Positions 44,822-48,485 of a stretch of DNA of 48,485 nt are shown piece after piece. Under the pieces are notes generated by a model. The model was not told where the DNA came from. It saw only the letters and a program-made list of their open reading frames with translations, and searched no databases. A program made the position numbers and the translations under genes. Source of the stretch: JAHEFX01 sp964614585. GTDB taxonomy: Bacteria > Actinomycetota > Acidimicrobiia > Spongiisociales > JAENVV01. The stretch covers positions 1 through 48,485 of the forward strand of contig CAZTLW010000003.1 in the NCBI GenBank assembly GCA_964614585.1, read 5' to 3'. Numbering within the stretch: position 1 is the first letter of the stretch; each line of letters opens with the position of its first letter.

Positions 44822-46099
44822 CTACGGGAAGACGCCTCGCACCGCCTTGGCGGCGGCCACCCGGCGGATGCCCTTCACCAGGGCTGCGGTCCGCATGTCG
44901 ATGCCTTCCCGCACGGAGATGGACAGGACCTCGTCGAACGCCCGGCCCATGATCTCGCGGAGTCGTGCGACGATCTCGTTCTCCGACCAGAAGTAGTTCT
45001 GGAGGTCCTGGACCCACTCGAAGTAGGAGACGGTGACGCCGCCGGCGTTGGCGAGGATGTCGGGGACCAGGAACACGCCTTGTTCGCGCAGGATCCGGTC
45101 GGCGGCGGTGGTGGTGGGGTTGTTGGCGCCCTCGAGGACGATCCTGGCCCCGATGCCGGGGGCGTTCTCGGCGGTGATGACCCCCTGGACGGCCGCCGGG
45201 ACCAGTACCTCGCAGTCGAGGGCGAACAGTTCCTCGTTCGTGATGTGGTCGGCGTCGGGGTAGCCCTCGAGGGTGCCGTGGAGGTCCACCCAGGCGGCGC
45301 AGGCATCGACGTCCAGGCCTCCGTCGGCGTGGACCCCGCCGGTGTAGTCGGAGATCGCGATCACCCGGCACCCCATCTCGGCTGCCGCGATGGCGGCGTA
45401 GAGCCCCACGTTGCCGAACCCGTGCACGACCACCCGGGCCCCCCGCAGGGGGATGCCGACGTGGGCGGCGGCGGCCGGCAGGAGCGACATGAGGCCCCGG
45501 CCCGTTGCCTCCCGGCGTGCGACCGAGCCACCCAGCTCGGGCGGCTTGCCGGTGACGACGGCCGGCACCGCATGCCCCTTCTGCTGGGAGTAGGTGTCCA
45601 TGATCCACGCCATGGTCTGGGCGTCGGTGCCCATGTCCGGGGCAGGGATGTCCCGGTGCGGGCCGATGAAGTCGATGATCTCGGAGGTGAAGCGCCGGGT
45701 CACCCGCTGTTTCTCCCGGGGGCTCAGGGTCCGCGGGTCGATGCGGACGCCACCCTTGGCACCGCCGAACGGCAGGCCGATGATCGCCGTCTTCCAGGTC
45801 ATGAACATGGCCAACGCCGCCACCTCGCCGAGGTTGACGTCGGGGGCGAACCGGATCCCACCCTTCGTGGGGCCCATCGTGAGCAGGTGCTGCACCCGGT
45901 AGGCGTAGACGGTGTCGACCTCGGAGTAGTCGTCGCGTCGGAACGGGAAGCTGACCACCAGCGATCGCTGGGGGTGCCGGAGTCGCTCCCGGATGTTCTC
46001 GTCCAGGCCGATGAGCTCGGCGACGGCGTCGAACTGGTCGAGCGCCTCACCGAACATCGGCGAGGCCAACTCGAACGTGGGTGGTGCTTCGACCAGCAC
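44822..46099 (-). CDS. gdh: glutamate (Glu/Leu/Phe/Val) dehydrogenase
   Basis: Catalyses reversible NAD(P)-linked oxidative deamination of glutamate or a related amino acid. The 425-residue protein has the hexameric GDH motifs: Lys79 in GPTKGGIR, Lys103 in MTWKTA and catalytic Lys115 in PFGGAKGGVR, then the Rossmann GFGNVG motif and EGANNPTT. The start was taken as the GTG at 46099 because a perfect anti-16S match, AAGGAGGT, lies just before it; a longer frame to 46204 would overlap the neighbouring promoter. Length matches the small hexameric type. NAD or NADP use cannot be told by eye. Confidence 0.9.
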   Translation of the reverse strand: MLVEAPPTFELASPMFGEALDQFDAVAELIGLDENIRERLRHPQRSLVVSFPFRRDDYSEVDTVYAYRVQHLLTMGPTKGGIRFAPDVNLGEVAALAMFMTWKTAIIGLPFGGAKGGVRIDPRTLSPREKQRVTRRFTSEIIDFIGPHRDIPAPDMGTDAQTMAWIMDTYSQQKGHAVPAVVTGKPPELGGSVARREATGRGLMSLLPAAAAHVGIPLRGARVVVHGFGNVGLYAAIAAAEMGCRVIAISDYTGGVHADGGLDVDACAAWVDLHGTLEGYPDADHITNEELFALDCEVLVPAAVQGVITAENAPGIGARIVLEGANNPTTTAADRILREQGVFLVPDILANAGGVTVSYFEWVQDLQNYFWSENEIVARLREIMGRAFDEVLSISVREGIDMRTAALVKGIRRVAAAKAVRGVFP

Positions 46100-46100
46100 G

Positions 46101-46124
46101 GGACCTCCTTCCCGGGGCACCCTA
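46101..46124 (-). promoter_or_regulatory. strong ribosome site AAGGAGGTCC with -10 box TAGGGT
   Basis: On the minus strand TAGGGT (46119-46124) is followed by a short leader with AAGGAGGTCC (46101-46110) and the gdh GTG. It is the best Shine-Dalgarno match in the window, unlike the many leaderless starts. Confidence 0.6.
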
Positions 46125-46157
46125 CGTCGCCACCCGGTCGGCATCGTGGAGCGTCGG

Positions 46158-46163
46158 TAGCAT
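46158..46163 (+). promoter_or_regulatory. predicted -10 box (TAGCAT)
   Basis: TAGCAT lies 28 nt upstream of the ATG at 46192, with GAGAGGAGCGAGGA between as a likely ribosome site. Confidence 0.4.
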
Positions 46164-46191
46164 CCCGCGTCCCGAGAGGAGCGAGGATCAC

Positions 46192-46860
46192 ATGGCCGAG
46201 GCATTCCTGACCGATGGCGAGGACGTCCGGATGTCGTTCCGGGCGCACTGGAAGTCCGGCCTGATGGGCATGTTCCTCGCCGTGGTCCTCGGGGGCCTCG
46301 GCCTCTGGCTCGGCTGGTGGGCCCTCGACGGCTTCCTCTGGGGCGGCCTGCTCGGATTGCTCATCGGCGCCGGCATCGCCATCGTCGCCTCGATCGGTGG
46401 GATCACCGAGTGGCTCACCACCCGCTACTGGGTCACCAACGAGCGGCTCATCGTCCGCACCGGCTTCCTGACCAAGAGCGGCCAGGAGATCCCCGTCGAC
46501 GCCATCAACTCGGTGACGGTCCGCCAGGGCCCGTTCGAGCGGATGCTCGGCTACGGCGACATGACGGTCGAGTCGGCTGCCCAGGGCAGCCTGCAGGTGT
46601 TCCGCAACGTCCCCGACCCCGTGACCGTCCAGAAGACGATCTACGACGCCCGCGAGGACCGCACGATGCACCTCTCGGGGGCGAGTGGACGCAGCGGCGA
46701 GGACCCCGGGGCGTCGCGGGGCCGCTACGCCGACCTGGCCGACCTCGCCAAGCTCCGTGACGACGGCGTCATCTCCGATGCCGAGTTCGAGGTGGAGAAG
46801 GCAAAGCTGCTCGGTGCCGAGTCCGGCCAGCCCGACCCGAACCCCGCCGACGACGCCTGA
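46192..46860 (+). CDS. membrane protein with bacterial PH (DUF304) and SHOCT domains
   Basis: A 222-residue protein. Two membrane segments come first (GMFLAVVLGGLGLWLGWWAL and GGLLGLLIGAGIAIVASIGG), then a bacterial pleckstrin-homology domain (TTRYWVTNERLIVRTGFLTKSGQEIPVDAINSVTVRQGPFERMLGYGDMTVES), and a C-terminal SHOCT helix pair (YADLADLAKLRDDGVISDAEFEVEKAKLL). SHOCT is an oligomerisation motif found at protein ends. Role unknown; such proteins are often near the membrane-stress or envelope genes. It is followed by a ligase gene with a 10-bp gap and shared ribosome site. Confidence 0.88.
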   Translation: MAEAFLTDGEDVRMSFRAHWKSGLMGMFLAVVLGGLGLWLGWWALDGFLWGGLLGLLIGAGIAIVASIGGITEWLTTRYWVTNERLIVRTGFLTKSGQEIPVDAINSVTVRQGPFERMLGYGDMTVESAAQGSLQVFRNVPDPVTVQKTIYDAREDRTMHLSGASGRSGEDPGASRGRYADLADLAKLRDDGVISDAEFEVEKAKLLGAESGQPDPNPADDA

Positions 46861-46870
46861 AGGAGCCGCC

Positions 46871-48481
46871 ATGTCGCCCCACATGATGGACTACCCGCTG
46901 CTGCTGTCGACCCTCTACGACCGCGCCGTCATGCTCTTCGCCGATCGGGAGATCGTCTCGGTGGAGGCCGACGGGAGCCGCCACCGCACCACCTACGGCG
47001 AGACCGACGACCGCGTGCGCCGCCTCGCCAGCGCCCTCGGCCGCTTCGGGGTGGGACGGGGCGGCGTGGTGGGCACCTTCGGGTGGAACACCCACCGCCA
47101 CCACGAGCTCTACTGGGCCACCGCCAACACCGGCCGGGTCTGCCACACCCTCAACATCCGACTGTTTCCCGAACAGCTCACCTACATCATCAACCACGCC
47201 GAGGACGAGGTGCTCTTCGTGGACGCCTCCCTCGCCCCGCTGATCGCCCCGATCCAGCACGAACTGCCCACGGTGCGCCACTGGGTCGTCATGGACGGCG
47301 ACCCCGCCGCCTCGGGTCTCGAGGGTGCGGTGGGCTACGAGGAGCTACTCGCCGAGTCGGAGCCGACCGGTCATTGGCCGGCCGTCGACGAGCGGTCGCC
47401 GATGATGTTCTGTTACACGTCGGGCACGACCGGCAACCCCAAGGGTGTCGCCTACACCCAGCGCTCGACCTACATGCACACGGTCACGAACATGGGCACG
47501 CTGGGGATGACCGGCGCCGACAACCTGCTGCCGATCGTGCCCATGTTCCACGCCGCCGCCTGGGGGATGCCGTTCATCGCCACGACCGTGGGGGCGAAGA
47601 TCACCTACCCCGGACCCGATCTCACGCCCGGGGGGCTGGTCCCCCTCTTCGTCGACGAGCACGTCACCTTCTCGGCCGGGGTGCCCACCGTCTTCCTCGG
47701 CATGCAGCAGTACCTCATGGACCACCCTGACGAGCGGCTGCCGTCCGACCTCCGGCTGGTCTGCGGCGGGTCGGCGGTGCCCCGGGGCCTCATGGCCTGG
47801 TACCTCGAGCACCAGGGCATCCGCATCGACCAGGCGTGGGGCATGACCGAGACGAACCCCGTGGCCTCGGTGGCGATGCTCCGTCCGGACATGTTGGAGT
47901 GGCCGCTCGAGCGGCAGCTCGACGTGATGGAGACCGTCGGGGTGCCGATGCCCGGCCTGCGCATGAAGATCGTCGACGACGAGGGCAACGAGCTGCCCCA
48001 CGACGGCGAGGCCTTCGGCGAGCTGCTCATCCAGGGCCCGTGGATCGCGGCCGAGTACTTCCGGGACGACCGCCAGGACGCCTTCGTCGACGGCTGGATG
48101 CGGACGGGCGACGTCTGCACCATCTCGCCCGACGGCTACGTGCGCATCACCGATCGTGCCAAGGACGTCATCAAGTCGGGTGGCGAGTGGATCTCCTCGC
48201 TCGACCTCGAGAACACGATCATGGCCCATCCGGCGGTGGCCGAGGCGGTCGTCGTCGGCGTCCGGCACGACCGGTGGCAGGAGCGGCCGGTGGCCTTCGT
48301 GGTCCCGCGCCCCGGCCACCACCCGACCGAGGAGGAGATCCTCGGCTACCTCGGCCCGCTGGTGGCCAAGTGGTGGCTGCCCGACAAGGTGGTCTTCATC
48401 GATGAGATCCCCAAGACGGGCACCGGCAAGTTCGACAAGAAGGTCATCCGGGCCGAGTACGAGACCATCCTCGTCGACTGA
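46871..48481 (+). CDS. medium/long-chain acyl-CoA synthetase (AlkK/FadD type)
   Basis: Activates a fatty or aromatic acid to its CoA thioester. The 536-residue protein belongs to a different subgroup from the two FadD paralogues earlier in the window: P-loop YTSGTTGNPKG, PMFHAAAWGMPF, QAWGMTETNPVAS, the hinge DRAKDVIKSGGEWISS, and IPKTGTGKFDKK with the catalytic Lys. The start ATG follows AAGGAG with 5-nt spacing, overlapping the stop of the PH/SHOCT gene. The stop is four bases from the window end. AlkK-like enzymes prefer medium-chain or alkane-derived acids. Confidence 0.93.
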   Translation: MSPHMMDYPLLLSTLYDRAVMLFADREIVSVEADGSRHRTTYGETDDRVRRLASALGRFGVGRGGVVGTFGWNTHRHHELYWATANTGRVCHTLNIRLFPEQLTYIINHAEDEVLFVDASLAPLIAPIQHELPTVRHWVVMDGDPAASGLEGAVGYEELLAESEPTGHWPAVDERSPMMFCYTSGTTGNPKGVAYTQRSTYMHTVTNMGTLGMTGADNLLPIVPMFHAAAWGMPFIATTVGAKITYPGPDLTPGGLVPLFVDEHVTFSAGVPTVFLGMQQYLMDHPDERLPSDLRLVCGGSAVPRGLMAWYLEHQGIRIDQAWGMTETNPVASVAMLRPDMLEWPLERQLDVMETVGVPMPGLRMKIVDDEGNELPHDGEAFGELLIQGPWIAAEYFRDDRQDAFVDGWMRTGDVCTISPDGYVRITDRAKDVIKSGGEWISSLDLENTIMAHPAVAEAVVVGVRHDRWQERPVAFVVPRPGHHPTEEEILGYLGPLVAKWWLPDKVVFIDEIPKTGTGKFDKKVIRAEYETILVD

Positions 48482-48485
48482 CCGG

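Noticed and set aside
1..48485. tRNA, rRNA, insertion sequence or prophage genes
   Set aside because: No matching sequence or protein was recognised, and intergenic spaces other than 42413-43254 are too short for most of them.

Overview
The window is high-GC bacterial DNA with dense, overlapping genes. Several features point to Actinomycetota, most likely class Acidimicrobiia (an inference, since no rRNA gene is present): an AdnA/AdnB-type pair of helicase-nucleases, many GTG starts, several acyl-CoA ligases, a DUF3159-like membrane protein, and many start codons lying only 6-9 nt after a TAnnnT box, the signature of leaderless mRNAs. The 100-N run at 42440-42539 shows this is a draft scaffold, probably from a metagenome.

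Layout. 1-870 (-) is a membrane-anchored alpha/beta hydrolase. 952-4885 (+) is a complete potABCD-type polyamine uptake operon closed by a strong GC hairpin. 4955-10976 (+) is a fatty-acid module: an alpha-methylacyl-CoA racemase, then two closely related acyl-CoA synthetases flanking an acyl-CoA dehydrogenase. 10979-14777 (-) holds thiamine pyrophosphokinase, an S9 peptidase and an orphan ATP-grasp ligase. Divergent from these, 14855-20868 (+) holds an NfuA-like Fe-S carrier, an NHLRC2-like thioredoxin/NHL lipoprotein, a sirtuin, a cysteine-desulfurase-like PLP enzyme and a CCAEP-tail radical SAM protein. 20916-25082 (+) is an operon of a membrane protein, a winged-helix regulator and an ABC-2 transporter, led by a perfect palindrome over its promoter.

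34631-25085 (-) is one long co-directional run: a heterodimeric ABC exporter with one degenerate ATP site, 3-methyladenine glycosylase, PlsB, and the circularly permuted ATP-grasp / alpha-E / transglutaminase triad, mostly with overlapping ends. 34697-35152 (+) is dtd, ending on adnB's stop. 41317-35149 (-) is a 42-codon CxxC micro-gene, then adnA and adnB. 41369-42412 (+) is a GNAT acetyltransferase and YbaK. 42413-43254 is the only long non-coding stretch, with a tandem repeat, the assembly gap and a hairpin-rich segment. 43255-48481 holds a RecB-family Fe-S exonuclease, a DUF3159-like protein, glutamate dehydrogenase (-), a PH/SHOCT membrane protein and a third acyl-CoA ligase.

Themes: acyl-CoA metabolism (three ligases, FadE, racemase, PlsB) beside enzymes that could add or remove protein acyl groups (GNAT, sirtuin with a class III Tyr/Arg pair); Fe-S and sulfur enzymes; and DNA repair (AdnAB, exonuclease, Tag). 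The parts most worth study are the sirtuin / desulfurase-like / CCAEP radical SAM cluster (17545-20868), the hairpin-rich non-coding stretch (42540-43075) and the CxxC micro-gene ahead of adnAB (41189-41317). No tRNA, rRNA, CRISPR, insertion sequence or prophage gene was recognised.
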